A stretch of DNA of 64,000 nucleotides from Sva-07 sp963829585 (GCA_963829585.1 CAWHJD010000001.1:62001-126000), one strand, 5' to 3'; numbered from the stretch's first letter, positions 51,789 to 61,451 are shown. Notes: generated by a model not told the origin, from the sequence alone. Translations and numbers: made by a program.

Positions 51789-53006
51789 GTCGGTTCCGTC
51801 GCCGGCGGCAGATCGGACGTCTGCTGGCTCTTCGGGGGCGGGATCGACGTGAGGTGGCTGTCCACCACGTCGTACCGATTGCCCCACTCACCGAGGAACG
51901 CCTGGGCCATGGCAGCCGCCGGCAGCGCCAACAATGCCCCGACGAACCCGAGGAGCGATGCGCCGGCCAATGCGGCGCCGAACGCCACGGCCGGATGGAG
52001 TTCCATCGTGCGCGCCGTGATGCGCGGCGCGAAGAAGTAGTTCTCGATCTGCTGGTACACCACGATGAACACGACGATGATCAACGCGTTCAAGGGCGAG
52101 TCGACCAGGGTCAGCAGGACCGGCAGGATGCCGGCGAGGTAGGTGCCGACCACCGGCAGGAACTGGCTGACGAGACCGACCCACAGTGCGAGTGCGATCG
52201 GCGCCGGCGTACCGATCGACTGGAAGACGACCCAGTGGAAGAACGTCGACAGCAACGCCAGCAACGCCCGCGAATAGAGGTACCCGCCGGTCTTCGTGAT
52301 GGCCAGCTCCCACGCCTGGAGCACCCGTTCCTGGCGCGCCGGAGTGAGGCGCGAGCAGATGTTTCGACGTAGACGCGGTCCGTCGGCGACCAGGTAGTAG
52401 GTGAACAGCAGCACCGACAGGCCTTGGAACACCACCGCGAGGACGGTGAGGGACAGCCGCACCGCCTCGTCGCTCTGCGACCGGATGAACTCCTGGACAC
52501 GGCCGTCGGGATCGTTGAACTCGCCGATCACGTCCTGCGGGTCGATGTTCGTGTTGAAGTTGTCGTTGAGGAAGCTGACGGTGTCGGTGATGTAGCGATC
52601 GGAGTCCGCCAGGAGATCGGCGACCTGGGTGCCGACGAGCGTGCCCACGGCGCCCACGAAGATCAGGAAGGCCGCCAGCACGCCGAGCAGGATCGTGATC
52701 GTCGCCCGACCACGACGCCACCCTCGCCCTGCCAGACGATTCACGCCGGGCTCGATGGCCAACGACAGGAAGATCGACACGAGGATCAGGATCAACAGGC
52801 TCGACAGGCGATGGAACACGTGACGCGCGGTGAACGTGAGCAGGTACCCGACCCAGAACAGCACGACGGCGGGGAGCACCCAGCGCGGCAGCGTTCGGTC
52901 GGTGGCCCGCCGATTGAATCGCCGCCCCGTGGCATCGGTCGGACCGGCCGCCGAGCATGCTCGCGGCGCCGGCGTGCACAGTCTCGTCGGCAGATTCCTC
53001 GGGCAC
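51785..53006 (-). CDS. AI-2E-family (PerM-like) membrane protein, probable frame change in the N-terminus
   Basis: About 407 residues. Eight or so membrane helices in the family pattern (FWVGYLLTFTARHVFHRLSS, then IFLSLAIEPGVNRLAGRGW; the LVSQFLPVVGTYLAGILPVLL region). Near 52946-52957 the sensible N-terminus VPEESADETVHAGAASMLGG (GTG 53006) joins PTDATGRRFNRRATDR in a frame offset by one base; skipping one base links them. The unrepaired alternative starts at GTG 53023 with an atypical N-terminus. AI-2E proteins export small molecules or ions. First gene of the asparaginase/MBL operon. Confidence 0.75.
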
Positions 53007-53045
53007 GTTCGGATGGTACTCACGGGGCCGTGACACGATGGAGCA

Positions 53046-53885
53046 ATGGACATCCGATCATGGCTCGGGGCGCAGATCCGCGATCGCGTGGTCGGGCCGG
53101 ACGGGCCGCAACGTCGTGTCGAGTTGTTCGACAGCGACGAGCCCGGGTGGTTCGCCGACGACGCGCCGATCCGTCGCGTGCACGCCGATGCCTCGATGTT
53201 CGTCGGCGGGCTCCGCGCGCTGCTGCTGCAGTCCCTGCATCCGCTGGCGATGGCAGGCGTGGCACAGCACTCCGACTACCGCACCGATCCGTGGGGGAGG
53301 CTGCAACGCACGGCCGACTTCCTGGCTGCGACCACCTTCGGTCCGGCGTCGCAGGCGCAGCGGGCGGTCGACACGGTGCACCGGGTCCACGAGCGGGTCA
53401 CGGGATTCGCGTCAGACGGCCGGCCCTACGCAGCGAACGATCCGCACCTGCTCGAGTGGGTGCACCTCGCCGAGCTCGACAGCTTCCTCGCGGCGCACGA
53501 TCGCTACGGCGAACGCCCGCTCGTCGGCGACGAACGGGATCGATACGTTGCGGACGCCGCCGTGGTGGCGCGAGCCCTCGGCGTGATCGACCCGCCCGAG
53601 TCCGAGACGGAGCTGATCGAACGGATCCGGCTCTACCGCAGCGAACTGCGTGGCACCCCCGAGGCACGCGAGGCGGCGCGCCATCTGCTCATCCAGCCGC
53701 CGCTGCCGCTCGCCGCGCGACCCGCCTACGCGCTGATCGCCGGCGCCGCCGTTGCCCTGATGCCGGCGTGGACCCGGATGCCGCTGCGCCTGCCGTGGCT
53801 GCCGGTGTCGGAGGCCGTCGCCCTGCGTCCCGCCGGCGAGCTCATCACGCGCACGATCCGATGGGCCGTCCCGGCCCACGCCTGA
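53046..53885 (+). CDS. MpaB/DUF2236-family oxygenase-like protein
   Basis: 279 residues. RRVHADASMFVGGLRALLLQ, then HPLAMAGVAQHSDYRTDPWG and RVHERVTGFASDGRPYAAND are family segments; conserved His residues in LHPLAMAGVAQHSDY may bind haem or metal. The related rubber oxygenase (Lcp) and MpaB share this fold. Substrate unknown. Divergent from the AI-2E gene; only about 40 bases between the starts. Confidence 0.8.
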   Translation: MDIRSWLGAQIRDRVVGPDGPQRRVELFDSDEPGWFADDAPIRRVHADASMFVGGLRALLLQSLHPLAMAGVAQHSDYRTDPWGRLQRTADFLAATTFGPASQAQRAVDTVHRVHERVTGFASDGRPYAANDPHLLEWVHLAELDSFLAAHDRYGERPLVGDERDRYVADAAVVARALGVIDPPESETELIERIRLYRSELRGTPEAREAARHLLIQPPLPLAARPAYALIAGAAVALMPAWTRMPLRLPWLPVSEAVALRPAGELITRTIRWAVPAHA

Positions 53886-53965
53886 GCCGGCACTGCAGCG
53901 TTGCCCACGGTCGGGACGAACGGCCCTGATCGGCCTCGTCGACGGTCGATACCGTTGGCGACATC

Positions 53966-54406
53966 ATGAACGACACGACGTCCAGCTCCCCGCGCCGTCT
54001 TCGCCTCGGTGCCGCTCTCGCGCTCACGGTGCTCGCACTGGCCGCGTGCGGCAGTGACGACGAGACGGTCGACGTACCCGAGGGCGGCACCGGCAACCCC
54101 TACACCCAGGCGATCATCGAGTCGGAGTCACACCAGGAGATCATCTTCCCCGCCGGCGGCGACATGGTGGTCGCCGTCGACTGCGACCCCGCGGAAGGCG
54201 GCACGATCGTCACCGTCGTCGCCGAGGGGCTCGAGCCCGGCGACTACGTCGGCGTGTTCGACCCCGCCACCGATGCCGACATCACCCTCACGGTGAGCGA
54301 CGCACCCCAGTCGAGCGCGACGACCGAGATGACCCTCGACCAGGCGGAGTACACCGTCACGTTCGCCGACATCGAAGGCGGCGTCTTCACCGTCCGGGGC
54401 TGCTGA
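53966..54406 (+). CDS. Small secreted lipoprotein
   Basis: 146 residues with signal peptide (LGAALALTVLALAAC; lipobox Cys 28). The rest is acidic and beta-rich (TGNPYTQAIIESESHQEIIF, then GGTIVTVVAEGLEPGDYVGV and EYTVTFADIEGGVFTVRGC), with two further Cys (in VAVDCDPAEG and the last residue) that could pair. No family recognised. The 3' end overlaps the convergent YcaQ gene by 20 bases. Confidence 0.75.
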   Translation: MNDTTSSSPRRLRLGAALALTVLALAACGSDDETVDVPEGGTGNPYTQAIIESESHQEIIFPAGGDMVVAVDCDPAEGGTIVTVVAEGLEPGDYVGVFDPATDADITLTVSDAPQSSATTEMTLDQAEYTVTFADIEGGVFTVRGC

Positions 54407-55595
54407 CCGCAACGGTCAACGCACCGGCGAGATCGCCGCGCGGCATGACGACGACACCGCGATCGAGACCGAGCCACCCGGCCATCGCCTCCAACTCGGC
54501 TGCGAGTTCCGCGGCGACGTGGGCCTGATCGATCCCGGGCTCACCGAACGCGCTCTGCACCAGGAGACGACCCGTCGCCCGATCTGCCTTCAGGTCGACG
54601 CGCGCGACCAACTCGTCGCCGAGCAGGAACGGCAGGACGTAGTAGCCGTACTGGCGCTCGGACGCCGGCACATAGATCTCGATGCGGTACCGGAACCCGA
54701 ACAATCGCTCCGTGCGTTCACGATTCCAGACGAGGGGATCGAAGGGACTCAACAGGGCCCGCGCACCCACCCGACGTGGCATCACGGCGTCGGGGTGCAG
54801 ATAGGCGGGCTTCGACCACCCCTCGACCGACGTCTCGATCAACCGGCCCTCCTCGACGAGTTCCCCGATGAGGGCTCGACACGGTGGGTTGCGCTGTCGG
54901 TGATAGTCGGTGAGATCGTCGAACGTCCCGATGCCGTGGTGCCGCGCCGCCCGCACGAGCAGTTCCTTGCGGGCGTCGTTCTCGGTCGGTGTGGGCAACG
55001 AGAGGATGTGCGCCGGAATCACCCGATCAGCGAGGTCGTAGGTGCGGGCGAAGTCGTTCGGGCGACGGATCGCCGCGACCTCGCCGGTGAAGAACAGGTA
55101 CTCGAGTGCGATCTTCCCGTCGTCCCAGTCCCACCAGGTGCCCTTCGGGCCGACGCGCTGCTTCAGGTCGCCGGCCACGAGCGGGCCCTCGTCGCGGATG
55201 CGGATCCGCACCTCTTCGATGAACTCGGGCCGCCGGTGTCTCAGATCGGCGACCGCCCTCCACCGGTGCTCGGAGTTCATCTGCCACCGCAGGTACGGGT
55301 GCAACGACACCGGCACGTGGCACGCCTCGTGCACCCAGTACTCGAACAACTCGCCACCGCGGCTGGCGTCGGTGATCAACGTGCGCGGGTGCGGCCCGAG
55401 CCGGGCGAACAACGCCAGCTCCTGGCTGCGCACGAGCACGTTGACCGAGTCGATCTGGATGAGCCCCATCCGGTCGACCGCGCGACGGAGATGGCGGCGG
55501 TCGACGCGTCCGATCGGCCGCGGGTCGCCGAACCCCTGGGCTCCGAGTGCGATCCGACGCGCCTGTGCGTTGGAGAACTCGGCCGACTTCACCAC
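54387..55595 (-). CDS. YcaQ-like crosslink-repair DNA glycosylase / winged-helix protein
   Basis: 402 residues from GTG 55595. Winged-helix family features: GLIQIDSVNVLVRSQELALF, the HEACHVPVSLHPYLRWQMN segment, and ALLSPFDPLVWNRERTERLF (DPLVWNR, a hallmark). YcaQ (HTH_42) removes interstrand crosslinks from DNA as a glycosylase. The QxD in the LIQIDS motif fits the catalytic pattern described for YcaQ/AlkX. Not clearly linked in operon with neighbours. Confidence 0.85.
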   Translation of the reverse strand: MVKSAEFSNAQARRIALGAQGFGDPRPIGRVDRRHLRRAVDRMGLIQIDSVNVLVRSQELALFARLGPHPRTLITDASRGGELFEYWVHEACHVPVSLHPYLRWQMNSEHRWRAVADLRHRRPEFIEEVRIRIRDEGPLVAGDLKQRVGPKGTWWDWDDGKIALEYLFFTGEVAAIRRPNDFARTYDLADRVIPAHILSLPTPTENDARKELLVRAARHHGIGTFDDLTDYHRQRNPPCRALIGELVEEGRLIETSVEGWSKPAYLHPDAVMPRRVGARALLSPFDPLVWNRERTERLFGFRYRIEIYVPASERQYGYYVLPFLLGDELVARVDLKADRATGRLLVQSAFGEPGIDQAHVAAELAAELEAMAGWLGLDRGVVVMPRGDLAGALTVAVSSPGR

Positions 55596-55623
55596 CCGAG
55601 TCGTTCGCCTCCCTCGTCGGACG

Positions 55624-56184
55624 TCAGTCGTCGGAGACCGTGATCGCAACGGAGTTGATGACCACGTCGGTCTTCGGCTTGTCGCCGCCCCCGGTCGGGA
55701 CGCGCTGCATGGCGTCGACGATGTCGAGGCCCTTCACGACCTGACCGAACAGGCTGTACGACGGCGGCAGACCCACGCCGGACGGACCCGACACGATGAA
55801 GAACTGGCTGCCGTTGGTGTGCGGTCCGGCATTGGCCATGGCGACCGAACCGATCTGGTACTCACGCGGCTTGGGGAGTTCGTCCTCGAAGCGGTATCCG
55901 GGCCCACCGCGACCGGTGCCGGTCGGGTCGCCGCCCTGGCACATGAAGCCGTTGATGATCCGGTGGAAGATCACGCCGTCGTAGTAGTGGTGCAGCGCGA
56001 GGAACACGAAGTTGTTGACGGTCTTCGGTGCCTTGATGGCATCGAGGGCGATGACGATGTCGCCCATCGAGGTCGACAGCGTTGCGGTGTAACGCTTCGA
56101 GGGGTCGATCCCCATCTCGGGAGCTTCGGGGAAGTCCTGGGTCTTGGGCGCGGAACCGTCGAAGGGGGGAAATGCAGTAGCCAT
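55624..56184 (-). CDS. Cyclophilin-type peptidyl-prolyl isomerase
   Basis: 186 residues from ATG 56184. FHRIINGFMCQGGDPTGTG, then RGGPGYRFEDE and GSQFFIVSGPSG are the cyclophilin hallmark. No signal peptide, so cytoplasmic. Catalytic Arg in FHRI and the binding-site residues appear intact. Followed by the YcaQ gene after 28 bases on the same strand. Confidence 0.93.
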   Translation of the reverse strand: MATAFPPFDGSAPKTQDFPEAPEMGIDPSKRYTATLSTSMGDIVIALDAIKAPKTVNNFVFLALHHYYDGVIFHRIINGFMCQGGDPTGTGRGGPGYRFEDELPKPREYQIGSVAMANAGPHTNGSQFFIVSGPSGVGLPPSYSLFGQVVKGLDIVDAMQRVPTGGGDKPKTDVVINSVAITVSDD

Positions 56185-56219
56185 ACCCGCGACCCTATCC
56201 GCGCCACCCGAACCGTCCG

Positions 56220-56269
56220 ACGGTGCCGGGTCAAACGTGACGGTTGCGTCACGTTTGACCCGGCACCGT
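56220..56269. repeat. Palindrome family A, copy 2
   Basis: Arms 56220-56242 and 56247-56269 are identical to copy 1 at 1991-2040; the loop is GTTG, the reverse complement of CAAC. The two copies therefore face opposite ways. It lies between the ABC importer operon's 3' end and the cyclophilin promoter. Confidence 0.92.
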
Positions 56270-56272
56270 GTG

Positions 56273-57802
56273 TCAGTTGCGGTCGTTGTAGCTCGTGATG
56301 AGCAGGTTGCTGGCCTCGGCGGCCTCGGTGAGGGCGGTCTGCGGGTCGGCACCGTCGAAGATCGCCGCCATCGCCCGCGATGTCTCGGCGCGGACCTCAC
56401 GCTGCGGACCGAGGACCGGCGCGTTGGCCGTGTCGTCGTTGACCCCCGACAGCAGCTGCTGGTACGGGACGGCGAATCGCGGGTCGGTTGCGTACGTCGT
56501 TGCCAGTGGCTCGAGGTCGAGGGCATCGGTACGCACCGGCACGTAGCCCGTGGCGGCGGCCCACTGCGACTGCGATTCCGGTCGCAACAGGTAGGTGATG
56601 TAGTCCCACGCTGCTGCGGTCTCCTCCGGCGACTTGTCGGCCACGATCCACAACGAGGCACCACCCACCTGGACCTGTGGCGTCTCGCCGGGGCCGGGCA
56701 TCGGGCTCACCCCGATGTCCTCGGGGCCGAGGTCGGGCACCAGCCCGCCGCCGAGCGCGGCGATCACGCTGCCGAGCGCCGCCGATGTGGCCATCGTCAT
56801 GGCTCCCGGCGTAGTTGGGTCGGCCATCTTGAAGAAGGCGTCCTGACCACCCGGATTGTCGCCGACCGTCATGGCGAGGCCGTCGTTGATCATCGTCTGC
56901 AGGAACGTGGTCAGTTCGACGCCGAGGTCGTTGTCGAACAACACCTCCGTTGCCGGCGCGGTCCGTCCGTTGCCGTTGTCGGCGAACGGCTCGCCCGCAC
57001 GGCCGAACCACTGCTCGAGGAACCAGCCGCCGCCCGAGTCGGGCCCCGAGTCGAGCACGAGCGCCACCGGGGCAGCCCCCGACGACACGATCTGCTCCGA
57101 CGCGGCGCGCAGCTCCTCGAGGCTCACCGGCGGGTCATCGGGATCGAGACCGGCAGCCTCGAAGATCTTGCGGTTGTAGTAGAGGACCGGGTTCGACACG
57201 TTGAACGGCATGCCCCGCTGGATGCCTTCGAACTGGTAGGCCGTCAGTGTCCGGGGAACGAACGTCGACGTGTCGAAGCCACTCGATTCCAGACACGCCT
57301 CGGCCGGCACCGTGGTTGCCGAGTCGGAGATCGACCGCAGCGCGTACTCGGGGAACTGCACCAGCGTCGGCCTGCTTGCCTGGCCGGCGTTGATGTACTT
57401 GTCGAGGAGCGACTCGTAACCCGTCTGATTCTGCAGCTCGACACGCACCTTGTCCTGGCTCGCGTTGTACGCATCGGTGAGCGCGATCAGCGGAGTTTCG
57501 AGGTCGTTCGCCATCGCGTGCCAGAACACGACGTCGATCGGACCCTCGGCGCTGTCGAGCGCCTCGGTCGGGCAGGCGGCGAGATCGGCCAGCGACGCAA
57601 CCGTGGTCGTCGGCATCGCCGTGGTGGCGGCACCGGTGTCCGCATCGGTGTCGGCATCGGTGCCGCCGTCGGGTGTGGTCGCGGCGACGGCGGGAGTCGT
57701 CTCGTCGCCGCCCACGTCGAGGGCCGACTCACCCGACGAACAGGCCGCGACGCCGACCCCGGCGATCACGAGCAGTGGAAGCAAGCGGCGGGACGAGAAC
57801 AT
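56273..57802 (-). CDS. Sugar ABC transporter substrate-binding lipoprotein
   Basis: 509 residues from ATG 57802. Lipobox AGVGVAAC (Cys 21), then a Thr/Asp-rich linker (to about residue 75) and a family 1 solute-binding domain: IDVVFWHAMANDLETPLIAL, then NPVLYYNRKIFEAAGLDPDD and AAAWDYITYLLRPE. The pattern is that of UgpB-type (glycerol-3-phosphate or sugar) binding proteins. Downstream-to-upstream order with two permease genes (57808-59668) makes an importer operon in which the binding protein gene is last. Confidence 0.9.
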   Translation of the reverse strand: MFSSRRLLPLLVIAGVGVAACSSGESALDVGGDETTPAVAATTPDGGTDADTDADTGAATTAMPTTTVASLADLAACPTEALDSAEGPIDVVFWHAMANDLETPLIALTDAYNASQDKVRVELQNQTGYESLLDKYINAGQASRPTLVQFPEYALRSISDSATTVPAEACLESSGFDTSTFVPRTLTAYQFEGIQRGMPFNVSNPVLYYNRKIFEAAGLDPDDPPVSLEELRAASEQIVSSGAAPVALVLDSGPDSGGGWFLEQWFGRAGEPFADNGNGRTAPATEVLFDNDLGVELTTFLQTMINDGLAMTVGDNPGGQDAFFKMADPTTPGAMTMATSAALGSVIAALGGGLVPDLGPEDIGVSPMPGPGETPQVQVGGASLWIVADKSPEETAAAWDYITYLLRPESQSQWAAATGYVPVRTDALDLEPLATTYATDPRFAVPYQQLLSGVNDDTANAPVLGPQREVRAETSRAMAAIFDGADPQTALTEAAEASNLLITSYNDRN

Positions 57803-57807
57803 GTTGA

Positions 57808-58749
57808 TCAGCCTTTCACGGCGCCGGCGGTGAGACCGCGCACGAGTTGACGTTGGAAGACGAGCAGAACGATCACGACCGGAACGGCGGCGACCACCGT
57901 GCCCGCCATCACCAGGTTGGGTTGGTCGAGGTTGGACTTGGAGAGCACGCGCAGGCCCGACTGCACCGTGTTCATGTCGGTCTCGTTGATGATGAGGTTC
58001 GGCCACAGGTACTGGTTCCACGCGCCGAGAAATCCGAACAGGGCGAGGGCGCCCAGCGTGGGTCGAACGAGTGGCACGGCGACGTACCACAGGAACCCGA
58101 GGTGGCCGACACCGTCGATGGCCGCCGCGTCACGCAGGTCACGCGGCAACGTCAGGAACACCTGACGCATGAGGAACACGCCGAACGCCGTCGCGAGGAA
58201 CGGCACCGCCAGGCCGATGTAGGAGTTGGACCACCCCAGCCCGTCGACCGTGTCGTAGTTGACCACGAGCGTGGCTTCGAGTGGCACGAGCAGCGTCGCG
58301 ATGAACAGCACGAAGAACACGTTGCGGCCCGGGAAGTCCAAGAACGCGAAGGCGTACGCGGCGAGCACGGCCGACACCACCTGGAAGAGGGTGACGATGA
58401 CAGCGACCACGAGCGAGTTGAAGAGGTACCGGCCGAGGTGACCCGTCGTCCATGCATCGACGATCACGTCGAACGTGAACGGGCCGGGCAGGAGCGGATG
58501 GTCGAAGAACGCGTCGGCCGGCTTGAAGGCGGCGATGACCGTCGTGTAGATCGGGAACAGCACGATGAACGAGACGACCGCCAGCAGGAAGTAACGGCCG
58601 GCTCGTCGCCACCCGGACGGGGCGTCGAAGCCCTGGCCGCGGCGACGAGTGCGCTCGGAGGTGTCCGGCAGCAGCTCGATCGAGGCGACGACCGTGCCGA
58701 CGGCGTCGTCGACTGCGGGTGGCAGATCGGCTGCCGTGTCAGCTGCCAT
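57808..58749 (-). CDS. Sugar ABC transporter permease (UgpE/MalG type)
   Basis: 313 residues from ATG 58749. Six membrane helices (GRYFLLAVVSFIVLFPIYTT first) and the ATPase-coupling EAA loop, here LRDAAAIDGVGHLGFLWYVA (family EAAxxDGA). The N-terminal 40 residues are a polar extension. Overlaps the upstream permease gene by 11 bases and precedes the binding protein gene by five. Confidence 0.9.
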   Translation of the reverse strand: MAADTAADLPPAVDDAVGTVVASIELLPDTSERTRRRGQGFDAPSGWRRAGRYFLLAVVSFIVLFPIYTTVIAAFKPADAFFDHPLLPGPFTFDVIVDAWTTGHLGRYLFNSLVVAVIVTLFQVVSAVLAAYAFAFLDFPGRNVFFVLFIATLLVPLEATLVVNYDTVDGLGWSNSYIGLAVPFLATAFGVFLMRQVFLTLPRDLRDAAAIDGVGHLGFLWYVAVPLVRPTLGALALFGFLGAWNQYLWPNLIINETDMNTVQSGLRVLSKSNLDQPNLVMAGTVVAAVPVVIVLLVFQRQLVRGLTAGAVKG

Positions 58750-59668
58750 AGTGCACCCGCCGTCCGATACCGCGCAGTTGGATCGCCGACAGCATGAGCA
58801 GCACCAGGAAGAGCAGCACCGCCGCACCGGCCTGCAGGCCGGCGTCGTTGCGGATCGGCGAGTTCTGTCCGTACACGAAGTACGTGATGGTGGTCGTCGA
58901 GTCCTGCGGCTGCGGTCCGCCGTCGGTCAGCAGGTCGACCTCGCCGTACATCTGGAACGCCCGGGTGGTCAGCACGATCATCACGAACAGCAACGTGGGC
59001 CCGAGCATCGGAACGGTGATCGACCAGAATCGTCGGATCCCCCCGGCTCCGTCGACCGCTGCTGCCTCGTAGAAGTCGCGCGGAATTCCCTGCAGGCCCG
59101 CCGTGACGAGGATGAACGTGAAGCCCAGGCCGGCCCACACACTCGACAACGCCACCGCGGTCAGCGCGGTTCCCGGATCCTGCAGCCAGCCCGGATCCTT
59201 CACCGAGGGAAACATCGAATTGAACCAATCGACGTTGGCGAGCGCGCCGATCGACGGTTGCAGCAGGAACAGCCACATCAGGCTGGCGACGGCGACCGAC
59301 GTCGCGACCGTCGAGGAGAAGATGGCGCGGAACACGCCCATCCCGCGCAGGTACTTGTCGGCGAGCACGGCCAGACCCACTCCGAGGACCAGACCGAGCG
59401 GCACCGTGATGAGCGCGAACTTGGTCGTGACGACGAGCGCGTTCTGGAACTCGGTCGAGCGGAAGATGTCGACGTACTGCCCGAACCCCTGCGAGCGACA
59501 GTTCCCGCCGAAGTTGTCGCAGCGCTGCTGGCCGAGCCACACCGCCCGGCCGAGCGGGTAGAGCACGAACACACCGAGGATGAACGCCGACGGCGCGAGC
59601 ATCGCCATCGCGAGCGGGAAGTCCGCCCACCGCGATCGCTGCGTTCGGTCGTCGCGTGCCACGACCAA
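58739..59668 (-). CDS. Sugar ABC transporter permease (UgpA/MalF type)
   Basis: 309 residues from GTG 59668. Helices include MAMLAPSAFILGVFVLYPL; the EAA loop is FYEAAAVDGAGGIRRFWSIT. Contains the cysteines CDNFGGNC in the first external loop. First gene of the importer operon. No ATPase gene lies in or beside the operon, so a shared ATPase elsewhere is likely. Confidence 0.9.
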   Translation of the reverse strand: MVVARDDRTQRSRWADFPLAMAMLAPSAFILGVFVLYPLGRAVWLGQQRCDNFGGNCRSQGFGQYVDIFRSTEFQNALVVTTKFALITVPLGLVLGVGLAVLADKYLRGMGVFRAIFSSTVATSVAVASLMWLFLLQPSIGALANVDWFNSMFPSVKDPGWLQDPGTALTAVALSSVWAGLGFTFILVTAGLQGIPRDFYEAAAVDGAGGIRRFWSITVPMLGPTLLFVMIVLTTRAFQMYGEVDLLTDGGPQPQDSTTTITYFVYGQNSPIRNDAGLQAGAAVLLFLVLLMLSAIQLRGIGRRVHYGS

Positions 59669-59778
59669 ACCCTATTTCGACCGGTCGAGCGGGACCTGAT
59701 CACGTCGCTCTCCGTTCGGTCGGAGTTCGTCTGCGACGGCCGCGGGCGTGGCCCTCGGAGCCGACTACCGTGGCCGTC

Positions 59779-59997
59779 GTGAGCGAGAATCCCGACGAGC
59801 AGCCAGCGGTGCAGACACCATCATCCGACGAGCCGGCGGCTGCGCCCGTCGACCTCGATGCCGTCGAGCGTGACCTCACGGCGGTCGAAGTCGCCCTGAA
59901 CCGTCTCGCCGACGGCACCTACTGGACCGACGAGGTCACCGGCCAGCCGATCCCCGAGGACGTCCTCGTCCGCGACCCGCTCGCCCGGCGCGTCTGA
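59779..59997 (+). CDS. Short DksA/TraR-like protein without zinc cysteines
   Basis: 72 residues from GTG 59779. The helix VERDLTAVEVALNRLADGTY followed by WTDEVTGQPIPEDVLVRDPL matches the C-terminal half of TraR/DksA proteins, in which YGxCxxCGxPI binds zinc; both first cysteines are replaced here. Its stop overlaps the ABC1 kinase start (TGATG), so the two are translated together. Confidence 0.7.
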   Translation: MSENPDEQPAVQTPSSDEPAAAPVDLDAVERDLTAVEVALNRLADGTYWTDEVTGQPIPEDVLVRDPLARRV

Positions 59998-61451
59998 TGC
60001 AGAAGAAGGCCGTCGCCTCGATCGCATCGGTCCTCGCGCTCGCTGCGGGCCTCGCGGCAGCCGCCCAGAAGGCGAAGGAATCGCCGCTCACCAGCCGGTT
60101 CAACCGCTCCGCACGCGTGTGGAAGCTGTCGGCGCGCAACTCGGCGCGCTTCGCCGTGTCACGCGTGCGTGGGATCGGCTCGGCCGAGGAACGCCGGGCA
60201 CAGCTCGACGAACAATTCGCCATCCGCACCGCCGAGGACGTCGCCAAGGAGCTCGGCGAGATGAAGGGCGTGCTGATGAAGGCGGGCCAGCTCATCAGCT
60301 TCATCTTCGAGGCGCTGCCCGAGGAGGCGCAGGAAGCGCTCGCCACCCTGCAGTCCGACGCTGCACCGATGGCCCCGACGCTGGCCGCCAACGTGGTGAA
60401 GGGCGACTTCGGCAAGCCGCCGGAGAAGCTGTTCCTCGACTGGTCGGACATGCCCGTGGCCGCCGCATCGATCGGCCAGGTCCATCGAGCGGTCACCCAC
60501 GACGGCCGCGACGTCGCGGTCAAGGTGCAGTACCCGGGCGTGCACGAGGCGATCGAGAGCGACCTCGACGCCGCCGAGGTGATGTACGCGATGTTCTCGT
60601 CGATGATGCTCAAGGGCCTCGACGCCAAGGGCCTCGTCGACGAGCTCCGCGAGCGCATGCGCGAGGAGCTCGACTACTCGATCGAAGCCGGCAACCTCGC
60701 CGAGTTCGAGGCGCGCTTCCAGGGCCACCCATGGGTGCGGATCCCCAAGTTGGTGCCGGAGTTGTGCAGCGGTCGGGTGCTGACCACCGAGTGGATCGAC
60801 GGCATGACCTTCGATCAGTTCCGCAAGAACGAGTCGTACGCCACCAAGCAGCGCGCCGGCGAGGTCATCTGGCGATTCGCGCAGGGCGCGATCATGCGCC
60901 ACGGGATCTTCAACGGCGACCCCCATCCCGGCAACTACAAGTTCCACCACGACGGCAGCGTCTCGTTCCTGGACTACGGGCTCGTGAAGCGATGGTCGCC
61001 GGGCGAGTGGGAGTCGCTGCGCCCGACCGTCGACGCGATCATCATCGACCGCGACCCCGACCAGCTCGTGGCGGCGATGGTCGACGCCGGCTTCCTGCCC
61101 GCCACCCACGGCCTCGACCCGGCCCTCGTGTACGACTACGTGTCGAGCCCCTACATCCCCTACCTCACCGACGAGTTCACGTTCACGCGTGACTGGATGC
61201 GTGAGACGATCGGCACGATCTTCGACGTGCAGGGACCGCACGCCCCGGTGATCGAGCAGCTCAACATGCCACCGAGCTTCGTGATCCTCGACCGGGTGGT
61301 GTGGGGCGTGAGTGCGATCCTCGGCAAGCTCGAAGCGACCGGCCCGTGGCGCGGCATGCTCCTCGAGTACATCGCCGGCGGCGAGCCCGCCACCGAACTC
61401 GGCGCGTCCGAAGCCGCCTGGGCCTCCCGCCGCCCCATCCCCGAGCGATGA
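59997..61451 (+). CDS. ABC1/UbiB-family atypical kinase
   Basis: 484 residues. KxGQ-type motif MKAGQLISFIFEALPEEAQE, AAASIGQVHRAVTHDGRDVA, VAVKVQYPGV (Lys), NGDPHPGNYKFHHDG and LDYGLVKRW (metal Asp). The family has ATPase/kinase-like activity linked to quinone or lipid metabolism. N-terminus is a hydrophobic segment (VASIASVLALAAGLAAAAQ). The stop codon lies within palindrome C copy 2. Confidence 0.9.
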   Translation: MQKKAVASIASVLALAAGLAAAAQKAKESPLTSRFNRSARVWKLSARNSARFAVSRVRGIGSAEERRAQLDEQFAIRTAEDVAKELGEMKGVLMKAGQLISFIFEALPEEAQEALATLQSDAAPMAPTLAANVVKGDFGKPPEKLFLDWSDMPVAAASIGQVHRAVTHDGRDVAVKVQYPGVHEAIESDLDAAEVMYAMFSSMMLKGLDAKGLVDELRERMREELDYSIEAGNLAEFEARFQGHPWVRIPKLVPELCSGRVLTTEWIDGMTFDQFRKNESYATKQRAGEVIWRFAQGAIMRHGIFNGDPHPGNYKFHHDGSVSFLDYGLVKRWSPGEWESLRPTVDAIIIDRDPDQLVAAMVDAGFLPATHGLDPALVYDYVSSPYIPYLTDEFTFTRDWMRETIGTIFDVQGPHAPVIEQLNMPPSFVILDRVVWGVSAILGKLEATGPWRGMLLEYIAGGEPATELGASEAAWASRRPIPER

